From NCBI GenBank assembly GCA_036338025.1, contig JAYZDB010000032.1:1-27659 (forward strand): DNA of 27,659 bases, written 5' to 3'. Position 1 is the first letter of the stretch; each line of letters opens with the position of its first letter. Position numbers and translations under genes: made by a program. Under the pieces are notes generated by a model, which ran no database searches, had not been told where the DNA came from, and saw only the letters and a list, made by a program, of their open reading frames with translations. Below, one piece after another: positions 7,694 to 15,157 of this stretch. The stretch is from JAYZDB01 sp036338025 (GTDB lineage Bacteria > Planctomycetota > UBA1135 > UBA2386).

Positions 7694-8431
7694 TCAGGGC
7701 TCTGTGCGGTGCACCCGGGTCGCCGTTGACTGGTCGGTGGCGAGGATCAGCATGCTGTCGATGCAGACGTGGGGTGGTCTGGTGAGAGCGAAAGCTACGC
7801 ACTCGGCGACGTCCTCGGGTGCCAGCGGCCGGGTGCCCTGGTAGGGCAGCCTGGCCCGCTCCTTGTCGCCGCGGAACCGCACCAGGCTGAATTCCGACTC
7901 GACCAGTCCGGGGCAGATGTTGGTGACCCGGATGCCGGTGCCGTGGGTCTCGAGGCGCATGGTCTCGCAGATCGAAGTCAGCGCCCGTTTCGAGGCGCAG
8001 TAGACGCTACCGCCCTCGTAGCTGTCGATGCCGGCGACCGAGCCGGTCATGATCACGTGGCCGGTGCCGCGCTCGATCATCGAGGGCAGGACGCGTCGGG
8101 ACATGTGAAGGACGCCCATGACGTTGGTTTCCATCATCTCGCGCCAGGCGCGACCGTCGGCCTCAGCGATCCGTTCGATACCGCGGGCGAGCCCGGCGTT
8201 GTTGATCAGGACGTCGACCGGACCGTTGGCTTCGATGGCTGCGGCCAGGAAGGTCTCGACCGAGGCCTCGTCGGTGACGTCCAGGTAGTGATGAAATGCC
8301 GTGGCAGCGATCGCCGGTAGCCGTTCGGTGCGCCGTGCACCCAGTGTCAGCCGTGTGTCGCTGTCATCGAGTTTCTTGGCGATCGCCTCGCCGATGCCGG
8401 CGCTGGCGCCAGTAATCAGGATGTGTTTCAT
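7694..8431 (-). CDS. Short-chain dehydrogenase, YdfG-like 3-hydroxy acid dehydrogenase
   Basis: A 245-residue classical SDR. The cofactor loop is TGASAGIG (7-14); GARRTERL after strand 2 (31-38) suggests NADP(H). NNAG is at 77-80. The catalytic residues are Ser131, Tyr144 and Lys148 (YCASK). The C-terminal half carries features of the YdfG / serine 3-dehydrogenase subgroup: PGLVESEFSLVRFRGD, then the YQGTRPLAPEDVAE region, and PPHVCIDSMLI near the end. These enzymes oxidise short 3-hydroxy acids such as serine, allo-threonine or 3-hydroxypropionate. It is the first gene of a minus-strand run with the methyltransferase. The start ATG at 8429-8431 is clear. The subgroup assignment is by motif and the physiological substrate is not known. 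Confidence 0.9.
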   Translation of the reverse strand: MKHILITGASAGIGEAIAKKLDDSDTRLTLGARRTERLPAIAATAFHHYLDVTDEASVETFLAAAIEANGPVDVLINNAGLARGIERIAEADGRAWREMMETNVMGVLHMSRRVLPSMIERGTGHVIMTGSVAGIDSYEGGSVYCASKRALTSICETMRLETHGTGIRVTNICPGLVESEFSLVRFRGDKERARLPYQGTRPLAPEDVAECVAFALTRPPHVCIDSMLILATDQSTATRVHRTEP

Positions 8432-8541
8432 GTTGTCATCACCCGTAAGCTGAACAGGTTATGCCAGGGGCCCGGGCAATTCCCGGAATAAGTCGCTTCA
8501 TCGGGTCATCCAATCGCGCTGTGAAGGCAACGGAGATCGAG

Positions 8542-8928
8542 ATGAAATTCGCCCCCAGGATTCTCAGTCAAGCAACCGTGTTTCTCGTACTTACCGCCTT
8601 GGCGTCAGCCCAGGGGGTCGTTCTGAAGCAAGGTGGCCTGGTGCTGTTCGGCAGCGCCGCGGTTTGTTCGAGACCGGCTTCGATCGACTTCCTGCGGGTC
8701 CGAAAGGCCACGCCCGAGTGGAAGACGATTCGCGCGCAGGGTGTGCCGGAGGGTTCCGGCCGCTACGCCCTGCTGATCGCGGGCATGAATGAGCGCATTC
8801 GGACGGCCGTCTCCGAGGTCGCAGAGGAGCAAAAGCGCGACTGTGTGTTCCGCAAGCGTGATCTGAAACGGGCCAATGGCCTGAGCGTCACCAATCTGAC
8901 CAGGATGGTGCTAGACAGCTTGCGTTAG
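8542..8928 (+). CDS. Small secreted protein of unknown function
   Basis: I do not recognise this 128-residue protein. It starts with MKFAPRILSQ followed by a hydrophobic stretch (TVFLVLTALASAQG) that ends in a plausible signal peptidase I site near ASA-Q, so it is probably exported. The mature part is about 105 residues, basic, with two cysteines (in AVCSR and RDCVF) that could form a disulfide. The start at 8542 is supported by GGAG at 8532-8535, six bases upstream; an in-frame ATG at 8461 would bury the signal peptide. Its TAG stop (8926-8928) overlaps the stop codon of the convergent Dabb gene. It is 110 bases from the start of the divergent SDR gene. Confidence 0.6.
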   Translation: MKFAPRILSQATVFLVLTALASAQGVVLKQGGLVLFGSAAVCSRPASIDFLRVRKATPEWKTIRAQGVPEGSGRYALLIAGMNERIRTAVSEVAEEQKRDCVFRKRDLKRANGLSVTNLTRMVLDSLR

Positions 8929-9248
8929 TTGGCTTCGAGGTTGTCGTAGACCACCACCCGCTCGAAAGCAGGGCCGAAGGTCTCTCGAAAGGTGTCGTGG
9001 ACAGGGTCGGTCTGCCAGGCATCTTGCGCGGCTTTGTCACGGAACACCACGCTGGTCAGCAACTGGTAGGAACTGTCGACAACCTCCCGATCGGTGCCCG
9101 CCGGACTCCCTGCGAAGACCTGTTCGACGCCGTCGACGCCGGCGATCCGTTGGTAGTAGAAATCTGCCATCGTGGCGGGGGTGCCGGCCGGCGCGTCCGG
9201 CTTGAGCCAGAACACGACGGTGTGCATCAGGCGGGAATCGCTGTTCAT
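8925..9248 (-). CDS. Dabb (stress-responsive A/B barrel) domain protein
   Basis: A 107-residue single-domain protein. It shows the Dabb pattern: MHTVVFWLKPDAP at the start, a central VDSSYQLLTSVVFRD strand, then AQDAWQTDPVHDTF and a closing FERVVVYDN strand. Dabb proteins form dimeric ferredoxin-like barrels; some are enzymes and many are uncharacterised, so function is unknown. The ATG at 9248 gives a 7-residue lead (MNSDSRL); an ATG at 9227 (MHTVVF) fits the family start better and may be the true one. Its TAA stop (8925-8927 on this strand) overlaps the stop of the opposing secreted protein. A second Dabb protein lies at 14136-14441. Confidence 0.82.
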   Translation of the reverse strand: MNSDSRLMHTVVFWLKPDAPAGTPATMADFYYQRIAGVDGVEQVFAGSPAGTDREVVDSSYQLLTSVVFRDKAAQDAWQTDPVHDTFRETFGPAFERVVVYDNLEAN

Positions 9249-9297
9249 GAGTACAGACTAGTGTGGAGGGAACCCGATCGCGACTACCATCGTCGGT

Positions 9298-10695
9298 ATG
9301 CAGAGAGTCTCGCTCCTCGTGTTTCTGCCGCTTTTGGCCTGTCAGGTTCCGCAGAAACCTCGCGCTGCCGTCGGCGCCGACCGGCCGAACTTCATCCTGA
9401 TCTACGCGGATGACCTCGGCTACGGGGACCTCGGTTGCTTTGGTTCGAAGAAGAACCGTACCCCGCGCCTGGATCGGATGGCTGATGAGGGCGTACGTCT
9501 CACCAGCTTCTATTCGACCAGCGGCGTGTGTACCCCATCGCGGTCCAGCTTGATGACCGGCTGTTATCCGCGGCGCGTCAACATGCACAAGGACGCCAAG
9601 AACGGTTGGGTGCTGTTCCCGAACGCCCGCAAGGGTCTGCATCCCGACGAAGTGACGGTCGCCGAGGTCTTGAAGACCCGCGGTTACCAGACTGCTTGTA
9701 TCGGCAAGTGGCACCTGGGTGACCAGCGCGAGTTTCTGCCGACACGGCAGGGTTTCGATTCGTACTTTGGGATCCCGTACAGCAACGACATGAACCGGAA
9801 GAACATTCCCCTGCCGCTGATGCGCGGCGAGAAGGTGATCGAGGCGCCGGTCGTGCAGCCGCCCCTTACCAGGCGCTACACCGAGGCGGCTGTCCGGTTC
9901 ATTACCGACAACAAGGACCGGCCGTTCTTCCTCTACCTTCCGCACACCATGGTGCATCTGCCCCTCAACCCCGGAGTAGAATACAAGGGCAAGTCCGCCA
10001 ACGGACGCTATGGGGACGCCGTTGAGGAACTCGACTGGTCGACCGGCGAGATCCTCGACACCCTCAAGGCCCTCGGCATTGACCAGCGGACCATGGTCAT
10101 CTTCACCTCGGACAACGGTTCCAATGGCCGCAACGGTGGCAGCAACGCGCCCCTGCGCGGCAGGAAGGGCAGCACCAACGAGGGCGGCATGCGCGAGCCC
10201 TGCATCATGCGCTGGCCCGGACGGATCGCTGCTGGCAAGGTCTGTGATGAGATCACCTCCACCATGGATGTCCTGCCGACGTTTGCGCGGTTGGCCGGCG
10301 CCGAGTTGCCGAAAGGGCGTACTCTTGACGGTCACGATTCCTGGGCTTTGTGGTCGGGCGATGCCTCGGCACGAAGTTCGTACACGGCGTTCTACTACTA
10401 CCGCATCGCCAACTTGCAGGCGGTGCGACAAGGTCCGTGGAAGCTGATCCTGTCGCACAAGCAACGTGGACGTCGCGGGGTAGCGGGCAAGCAGGTCGCC
10501 ACGCGTCTGATCGACCTGAGCAAGGACATCCACGAGGATGTGGACCTCAGCGCGAAGCACCCCGATGTCGTCAAGCGCTTGATGGATCTGGCGAAGGTCG
10601 CGCGTGCCGAGCTTGGTGATGGCAACAAGGCTGGCCGTGGTCAGCGCCCCGCGGGTTTGGTCGAAAAGGCAGTGCCCCTGCTTCTCGACAAGTGA
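9298..10695 (+). CDS. Sulfatase, exported lipoprotein (arylsulfatase A-like)
   Basis: A 465-residue type I sulfatase. Residues 1-15 are a short lipoprotein signal ending in LLAC (Cys15). The mature enzyme starts with NFILIYADDLGYGDLGCFG, holding the calcium-binding Asp38-Asp39. The active-site motif is Cys78-Thr-Pro-Ser-Arg82, where the cysteine is converted to formylglycine. Other conserved parts are IGKWHLG, PHTMVHLPL and FTSDNGSNGRNGG (metal-binding Asp-Asn). It would hydrolyse sulfate esters in the periplasm or at the cell surface. It is a complete single-domain enzyme; the target sulfate is not predictable from sequence alone. No formylglycine-generating enzyme or anSME gene is in the window. 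The ATG at 9298 is well placed 49 bases from the divergent Dabb gene. Confidence 0.94.
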   Translation: MQRVSLLVFLPLLACQVPQKPRAAVGADRPNFILIYADDLGYGDLGCFGSKKNRTPRLDRMADEGVRLTSFYSTSGVCTPSRSSLMTGCYPRRVNMHKDAKNGWVLFPNARKGLHPDEVTVAEVLKTRGYQTACIGKWHLGDQREFLPTRQGFDSYFGIPYSNDMNRKNIPLPLMRGEKVIEAPVVQPPLTRRYTEAAVRFITDNKDRPFFLYLPHTMVHLPLNPGVEYKGKSANGRYGDAVEELDWSTGEILDTLKALGIDQRTMVIFTSDNGSNGRNGGSNAPLRGRKGSTNEGGMREPCIMRWPGRIAAGKVCDEITSTMDVLPTFARLAGAELPKGRTLDGHDSWALWSGDASARSSYTAFYYYRIANLQAVRQGPWKLILSHKQRGRRGVAGKQVATRLIDLSKDIHEDVDLSAKHPDVVKRLMDLAKVARAELGDGNKAGRGQRPAGLVEKAVPLLLDK

Positions 10696-10776
10696 CGGCC
10701 GGCACGCTGCGCATTCGTTCGGCTTCGACAATCCAGAGCGATACCCGGATAGGCGAAACCAGTCCATCGAGAGAAA

Positions 10777-10856
10777 CCGCGGCCAGGTAGAGGCCGAAGT
10801 CCGCGGATGGGGTGATGGTATTTGCGGGGATGAGCAGGTGTGGACAGACCTGCTCA
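10777..10856. terminator. Hairpins between convergent sulfatase and beta-helix genes
   Basis: The strongest element is a perfect 9-base stem TGAGCAGGT (10831-10839) / ACCTGCTCA (10848-10856) with an 8-base loop. It lies about 45 bases beyond the stop of the minus-strand gene and 136 beyond the sulfatase stop. A weaker one pairs CCGCGG at 10777-10782 and 10801-10806. The 206-base gap holds nothing else I can identify. Neither hairpin is followed by a T-run. Confidence 0.45.
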
Positions 10857-10901
10857 CCTGGGCAAGACAACAGAAGTCCTGACCTGGTCCCCGATCTGGA
10901 A

Positions 10902-12146
10902 TCAGCGTGCGATTGCGCCGATCTGCGGGCTCGACAAGCCGACGATGTTGTTGGGCGTCAGCGTGATCGCCTGCAGGATGTACGGCGCGCCGGTGAACGT
11001 CGGCGGCAGGCCACGAAGATCGAGGGAGTGCTTGGCGTGCCCCCAGGGGTCCAGCGTGGCGGGAAATGTCAGGACTGGCCCGAAGGGATCGACCAACAGG
11101 TAGCCGAACGGCAGTTGGATGGGCGCAAAGTTCAGTGAGAGCCACGTCAGCGAGTTGGCGTTTGGCTCGCCAAAGAGCTTTATCTGTGGCGTGCCGCCGC
11201 GCACGAACCCGAACAGGGACTGTACGACCGGCAGCTTCGTCGTCGGCGTCGTGATCGTGCTGCGATTGTTCGTGATGGCGAGGGTCCACGGTGAAGCACC
11301 GATGCCGGCCTTCACGGTCACCCCCTGCAATATGACGGTCGAACGGGTCGCGGCGAGTCCGGAGCCGCCATAGCTCAACCGAAATGTTGCACTCAACCCG
11401 TCGCCGCCGAGCAACTGGTCATTGGCAAGGCCGGTGATGCGTGCCGTTGTGTCGGTCAATTCGAGCGCGTGGCCGCCGTTGGTGTAGAGCTGGAACATGC
11501 TACCGTATTTGGTGCCCCGGAAGCTGCATCGCGACGCCTCGAAGTTGCCGCCGTTCACGACGGTGCCTGGGAACACCATCGGAAACCAACCGTACGAGTT
11601 GCGGTAGAGTGGGTACACGTTGCACTGGTGCATGAACGCACGCTGCACGTTCTGGAACTGCAGCTGATACGGGCCCTCAGTTGCCGGCGTCAACAGGCAT
11701 CGCGACAGAGACACCATGCCGCTGTGGTTGACGAACGACCACCGGGTTGCTGAGGAGACGTCCTCAAAGGCCAGATTGCCACTGGATGAATCGCAGTTGA
11801 CTACACCGGTGGTCATGCGCGCGAAGCGCGATGTGTGCGCCGCCGGGTGGTTGCGGATCCCGATCGTCCCATTGACCTGAACATCTGTCCGCAAGAGCCC
11901 GATTCCGACGATGTTGGCGGCCCGGTTGATGAGGACGATGTTCTCGTTGTACACGCCCTTCCGCACCCGGATGATGTCTGTGTTGCTGGTTACCGCCAAC
12001 GCGGCGTTGATGGTCTTGTACGTGCCGGGTCCACCCTTAGGATCGACGATTACGCCAGACTGTGCGTGAACGCCATTCAAGAGTCCGGACGCGGCCAGGA
12101 GGAGCGGAAGGAGCGGGAACGGCAGCGTGCGATTGATCATTTTCAT
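10902..12146 (-). CDS. Secreted beta-helix (pectate-lyase-like fold) protein
   Basis: A 414-residue exported protein. Residues 1-29 are a signal peptide ending in GVHA-QS. The first mature segment, IVDPKGGPGTYKTINAALA, is the typical entry of a right-handed parallel beta-helix (pectate lyase / DUF1565-like). Short beta-strand repeats follow, rich in Asn, Ser and Thr, to about residue 310. The last 100 residues (around FAPIQLPFGYLLVDPFG, then PWGHAKHSLDL and GAPYILQAITLTPNN) resemble a C-terminal domain I associate with secreted planctomycete proteins. No lyase catalytic residues stand out, so a structural or binding role is as likely as polysaccharide cleavage. Two ATGs are possible, at 12146 and 12140 (MKM); AGGT lies just before the first. 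It is last in the minus-strand run, 162 bases after the TSUP gene. Confidence 0.78.
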   Translation of the reverse strand: MKMINRTLPFPLLPLLLAASGLLNGVHAQSGVIVDPKGGPGTYKTINAALAVTSNTDIIRVRKGVYNENIVLINRAANIVGIGLLRTDVQVNGTIGIRNHPAAHTSRFARMTTGVVNCDSSSGNLAFEDVSSATRWSFVNHSGMVSLSRCLLTPATEGPYQLQFQNVQRAFMHQCNVYPLYRNSYGWFPMVFPGTVVNGGNFEASRCSFRGTKYGSMFQLYTNGGHALELTDTTARITGLANDQLLGGDGLSATFRLSYGGSGLAATRSTVILQGVTVKAGIGASPWTLAITNNRSTITTPTTKLPVVQSLFGFVRGGTPQIKLFGEPNANSLTWLSLNFAPIQLPFGYLLVDPFGPVLTFPATLDPWGHAKHSLDLRGLPPTFTGAPYILQAITLTPNNIVGLSSPQIGAIAR

Positions 12147-12308
12147 ACCTACAAGATATTTAGAATCTTGGATCGGGCTGACATGTCCGATCTCAAAGCT
12201 CTAGGCGTGGAATGGTCACGGGACGCGCAAGAAAAACCGCATCTTCAGGTTTTTTTCAGCTGCAACTCGTCGGGTTCCCGACATTCGCGGTCTGGAGGCT
12301 CGGAGTTG

Positions 12309-13070
12309 TCAGTCGGCGATCAGTTGGTAGCCGATGCGTACGAGGACTGCGACGCAGATCATCACGACCACGACCCGTACGGCGCCATGGCCTTTCGACA
12401 CCGACCATCGACTGGCTGAGAAACTACCGAGCGCGGCGCCGGCTGCCATGGTCAGTGCCGGTGCCCAGGTGATGCGATCGGTGCAGGCCAGGGTGATGCT
12501 GCCGGCGACGGCGGCAGTCAGGACGACCGCCATCTTGGCGGCGTTGATTTGTACGAGATCGCGGCTGTGGACGATGGACAAGATGAAGATCGCCACCAGG
12601 CCGGCAGCGATTTGCAGAAAGCCCATGTGGGCGCCGAGCCAACTGAACAGGATGACGAGCAGCCACCATGGAGTGCTCTTCTGCGGGTTGATCGGAGCCC
12701 CGTTCTGGCCTCGGTTGCGCAGCTGCTGAATCAAGATCACGGTGAGAATTGCCATCACGATGACCCGGAACAACAGTTCGAAGTCAGAGTGCACCATCAG
12801 CGCGCCGCCGACTGCGCCGGGGATCGTCAGCAGGGAGTAACCCCACATCTTTCTCGGGATCTTCTGCCCCTTGGTGGAGAAACCGACCATGCCAGCCAGC
12901 GCGACCGCGACTGCGGATAGTCGCAAGCTGGCGTTGGCTTCCATCGTGGACATGCCCGTGAGGCCTTCCAGCGCCACCAGGCCGATCACTCCCGCCGCGC
13001 CCGCCAGGTTGTTGATGAAGCCGAGCGCCAACCCGGCGGCGACCAACCAGACAATGACGTGGAGTTCCAA
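12309..13070 (-). CDS. TauE/SafE (TSUP) family membrane permease
   Basis: A 253-residue polytopic membrane protein with the TSUP pattern: an N-terminal helix pair with FINNLAGAAGVIGLVALEGL, the motif STMEANASLRLSAVAVALAG, and a repeat of this arrangement after a short cytosolic loop (about residues 115-130, LRNRGQNGAPINPQKSTPWW). About seven or eight membrane helices are expected. Family members export or import sulfite, sulfoacetate, sulfolactate or other organic anions; the substrate is unknown here. No ATG or GTG exists in frame between the upstream stop (13125-13127) and the first helix, so the TTG at 13070 is the only reasonable start. It begins 16 bases after the malate dehydrogenase stop and is probably translated from the same mRNA. 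Confidence 0.82.
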   Translation of the reverse strand: MELHVIVWLVAAGLALGFINNLAGAAGVIGLVALEGLTGMSTMEANASLRLSAVAVALAGMVGFSTKGQKIPRKMWGYSLLTIPGAVGGALMVHSDFELLFRVIVMAILTVILIQQLRNRGQNGAPINPQKSTPWWLLVILFSWLGAHMGFLQIAAGLVAIFILSIVHSRDLVQINAAKMAVVLTAAVAGSITLACTDRITWAPALTMAAGAALGSFSASRWSVSKGHGAVRVVVVMICVAVLVRIGYQLIAD

Positions 13071-13086
13071 GGTGATGGGATGAGCT

Positions 13087-14073
13087 TCAGTTGAGCAGGT
13101 TCTTGACCACCGCTCGCTCTTCCTTCAGTTCGTTGACCGAGTTGTCGATCTTGCTGCGCGAGAATTCGGAGACATCGAGATCCGGTTGGATCGACCAGTT
13201 GCCGTTGCCGTCGGTGGTAGTCGGGAATGAGCAGATCAGGCCTTCCTCGATGCCGTAGCTGCCGTTGGATTTCACGCATAGCGACGTGAGGTGACCGTCG
13301 GGTGTTGCGTGGAAGAGAGTGTGGGCGTGGTCGAGAGCAGAGCTGGCGGCGGAGAATGCCGACGACAGACCACGTGCCTGGATGACGGCCGCGCCACGTT
13401 TTTGCACGGTGCTGATGAACTCTCCCTGCAGCCACGCATCGTCGTTGATGGCGGCAGCAGCAGCTTGCCCGTCGATGCTCGCGTGGTGCCAGTCGGGGAA
13501 CTGGGTGGCGCTGTGGTTGCCCCAGATGATGACGTTGTCGACCTTGCTCCAGTGTGATCCGGACTTGTTGGCCAGTTGGGCGTAGGCACGGTTTTGGTCC
13601 AGCCGGGTCATCGCCGTGAACCGATCGTCGGGGACGTCCGGGGCGTTGTGCATCGCGATCAGGCAGTTGGTGTTGCACGGATTGCCGATCGTGACGATGC
13701 GGACATCCGATCCAGCGTGGTCGTTGATGGCGCGACCTTGTCCGACGAAGATCGGACCGTTTTCTGCGATCAGGTCCTTGCGCTCCATGCCCTTGCCGCG
13801 CGGCTTGCTGCCGATCAGCAATATCAGGTCGGCATCCTTGAAGGCGACGTTGGGGTCATCGCTGCAGGAGACACCCTGCAACAGCGGGAAGGCACAGTCC
13901 TCGAGTTCCATCTTGACGCCCTCGAGGGTCGGCAGGACCGGCGGGATCTCGAGGAGTTGTAGATGGACGGGAGTGTCCGGACCGAAGATTGCTCCCGCAG
14001 CGATGCGGGGGAGGATGGCGTAGCCGATGTTGCCTGCAGCACCGGTGACTGCGACGCGTTTGGGAGTGCTCAT
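13087..14073 (-). CDS. mdh: Malate dehydrogenase (cytosolic-type, NAD-dependent)
   Basis: A 328-residue malate dehydrogenase of the group that includes eukaryotic cytosolic and many bacterial enzymes. It interconverts malate and oxaloacetate in the TCA cycle. The NAD loop is TGAAGNIGY (10-18). The substrate-binding arginines lie in SKPRGKGMERKDL (Arg92, Arg98) and LDQNRA (Arg162). The catalytic pair is Asp159 and His187 (IWGNHSATQFPD). GNPCNTN (130-136) is the conserved strand-5 motif. Length and all key residues are normal. The ATG at 14073 is clear. It lies 62 bases after the second Dabb gene and 16 bases before the TSUP permease, in a five-gene minus-strand run. Confidence in function is high; the coenzyme is taken as NAD from family membership. 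Confidence 0.95.
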   Translation of the reverse strand: MSTPKRVAVTGAAGNIGYAILPRIAAGAIFGPDTPVHLQLLEIPPVLPTLEGVKMELEDCAFPLLQGVSCSDDPNVAFKDADLILLIGSKPRGKGMERKDLIAENGPIFVGQGRAINDHAGSDVRIVTIGNPCNTNCLIAMHNAPDVPDDRFTAMTRLDQNRAYAQLANKSGSHWSKVDNVIIWGNHSATQFPDWHHASIDGQAAAAAINDDAWLQGEFISTVQKRGAAVIQARGLSSAFSAASSALDHAHTLFHATPDGHLTSLCVKSNGSYGIEEGLICSFPTTTDGNGNWSIQPDLDVSEFSRSKIDNSVNELKEERAVVKNLLN

Positions 14074-14135
14074 GCAAGCATTCGAACACTTGGCCGAGTG
14101 GGTTCAAGGCCAAGTTTTGTCGGATCCGGCTTCCG

Positions 14136-14441
14136 CTAGGTCTCCGACCCCTCGGCGATGATCCGTTCCTCGACTACTGGCTGCAGCAGTTCCTCCCAGA
14201 CTCGTTGGTACTCTGGATGCCGTTGGAAGATCTGGCAGGCCTGGGGGTCCTCGAATACCGAGAAAAGCACCAGGGTGAATCCCTGGTTCAGCTCGGCCAG
14301 GTTGTCGACGACTGCGAAGTGCAGCACGCCGGGCAGGGTCTCTACCAGCAGCGCCAGGGCATCGCGAGCTGCACGGACCTTGTCCAGGGTGACGCCGGGC
14401 TTGAGTCGAAACAGCGTGCTGTGGTGGTACACCGTGGCCAC
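14136..14441 (-). CDS. Dabb (stress-responsive A/B barrel) domain protein, second copy
   Basis: A 101-residue protein with the Dabb fold pattern: VYHHSTLFRLKPGVT at the start, LPGVLHFAVVDNLAEL, a QGFTLVLFSVFED strand, and the terminal helix and strand ending in VVEERIIAEG. It is only distantly similar to the other Dabb protein in this window, so they are family relatives rather than a recent duplication. The start is GTG at 14441; no ATG is available before the first strand. It lies between the DUF2203 gene (55 bases upstream) and mdh (62 bases downstream) on the same strand. Function is unknown. Confidence 0.82.
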   Translation of the reverse strand: MATVYHHSTLFRLKPGVTLDKVRAARDALALLVETLPGVLHFAVVDNLAELNQGFTLVLFSVFEDPQACQIFQRHPEYQRVWEELLQPVVEERIIAEGSET

Positions 14442-14496
14442 TATAGCCCTGCTATCCGGCGAAGCACGACGGAATCGTCGCCTGGAAACCGAGCCC

Positions 14497-14910
14497 CTAG
14501 GCTTTGTGGGTGTCGACGATGCGCACCTTCAGCGGCCGGCGCGGCTCTTCTTCTTCGCCGATCGCGTGGCCGTGGCAGAGGCTCTCCTCGCCCTCCTGCC
14601 AGCAGAATACGACCTTGCCGTTTCGCGTTCGGCCGGGGAAGTGAACGGTCAAGGGTTGTTGGCGCAGAATCGTCAGGCCGAGTGCCTCGAGTTCCCCGGT
14701 GGACTGGGAGATCGCGGTGCTGTGCTCGAAGATCATGGCGTCGAGGTTCGCGAGGGACTGCCCGAGGCCCTCTGGGGTCGAGGAATTTTCGAGCTTCCCA
14801 CGTAGCCGGGTCAGCTGACGGTGCTGTCCGCGGCGCTCGACGCACTCGCGCGCGATGGCCTTGACCAGGGGGAGGATCAAGTTGGATTGATCCAGGGAGT
14901 AACGTGCCAT
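14497..14910 (-). CDS. DUF2203 domain protein
   Basis: A 137-residue soluble protein matching DUF2203, a small conserved family without known function. The N-terminal half is helical (YSLDQSNLILPLVKAIAREC) and is followed by a second predicted helical stretch to about residue 75. The family hallmark is the C-terminal beta part: LTVHFPGRTRNGKVVFCWQE with GEE just after it (residues 87-109), matching the usual 'GL-DFP----G-----CW--GE' pattern, and then a histidine-containing segment (LCHGHAIGEE). The tail is RPLKVRIVDTHKA. The ATG at 14910 is clear. It is the first gene of the minus-strand run that includes mdh, and it diverges from ETF-QO across 247 bases. Confidence 0.78.
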   Translation of the reverse strand: MARYSLDQSNLILPLVKAIARECVERRGQHRQLTRLRGKLENSSTPEGLGQSLANLDAMIFEHSTAISQSTGELEALGLTILRQQPLTVHFPGRTRNGKVVFCWQEGEESLCHGHAIGEEEEPRRPLKVRIVDTHKA

Positions 14911-15054
14911 TGTGCCGACCTGTTTCCTTTGGAAAAATTCCGTTGGAGGGGGGGTTCAGGTGTGCTGTGAAAGCGATGAAAACCGGTTGGGATGGCAGGG
15001 TTGGTCGCGTATGACCATCAGCCAGGAATAGCCGGTCTTGTCCTAAGTGTAACC

Positions 15055-15145
15055 GCCTCTGCGAGGCAATCTTTTCGGTCCGGGAGGTGCGCATTGACCC
15101 TCGATGCTGAGATAGCGTTGCGAAGGGGCAACTTGAGACTTTTTT
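15055..15145 (+). promoter_or_regulatory. Two hairpins with T-rich tails upstream of ETF-QO
   Basis: Within the 247-base divergent region, a GCCTC/GAGGC stem (15055-15067, 3-base loop) is followed by AATCTTTT. A GTTGC/GCAAC stem (15117-15132, 6-base loop) is followed eight bases later by six Ts (15140-15145), ending 12 bases before the ATG. Both have the shape of small plus-strand terminators and could be a leader attenuator, but the stems are only 5 bases each. The rest of the region shows no clear promoter. Confidence 0.3.
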
Positions 15146-15157
15146 CTTGATCAGAAA

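Noticed and set aside
9037..11289. A 750-codon open frame on the minus strand
   Set aside because: It runs antisense through the sulfatase and into flanking genes and shows no family motif. High GC content leaves long antisense frames open. The sulfatase on the plus strand has all its motifs.
12240..12282. Palindrome GTCGGG-TT-CCCGAC (12269-12282) next to a run of seven Ts, as a TSUP terminator
   Set aside because: The T-run is on the wrong side: read in the direction of the TSUP gene it is an A-run after the hairpin. The 2-base loop also forces a shorter stem.
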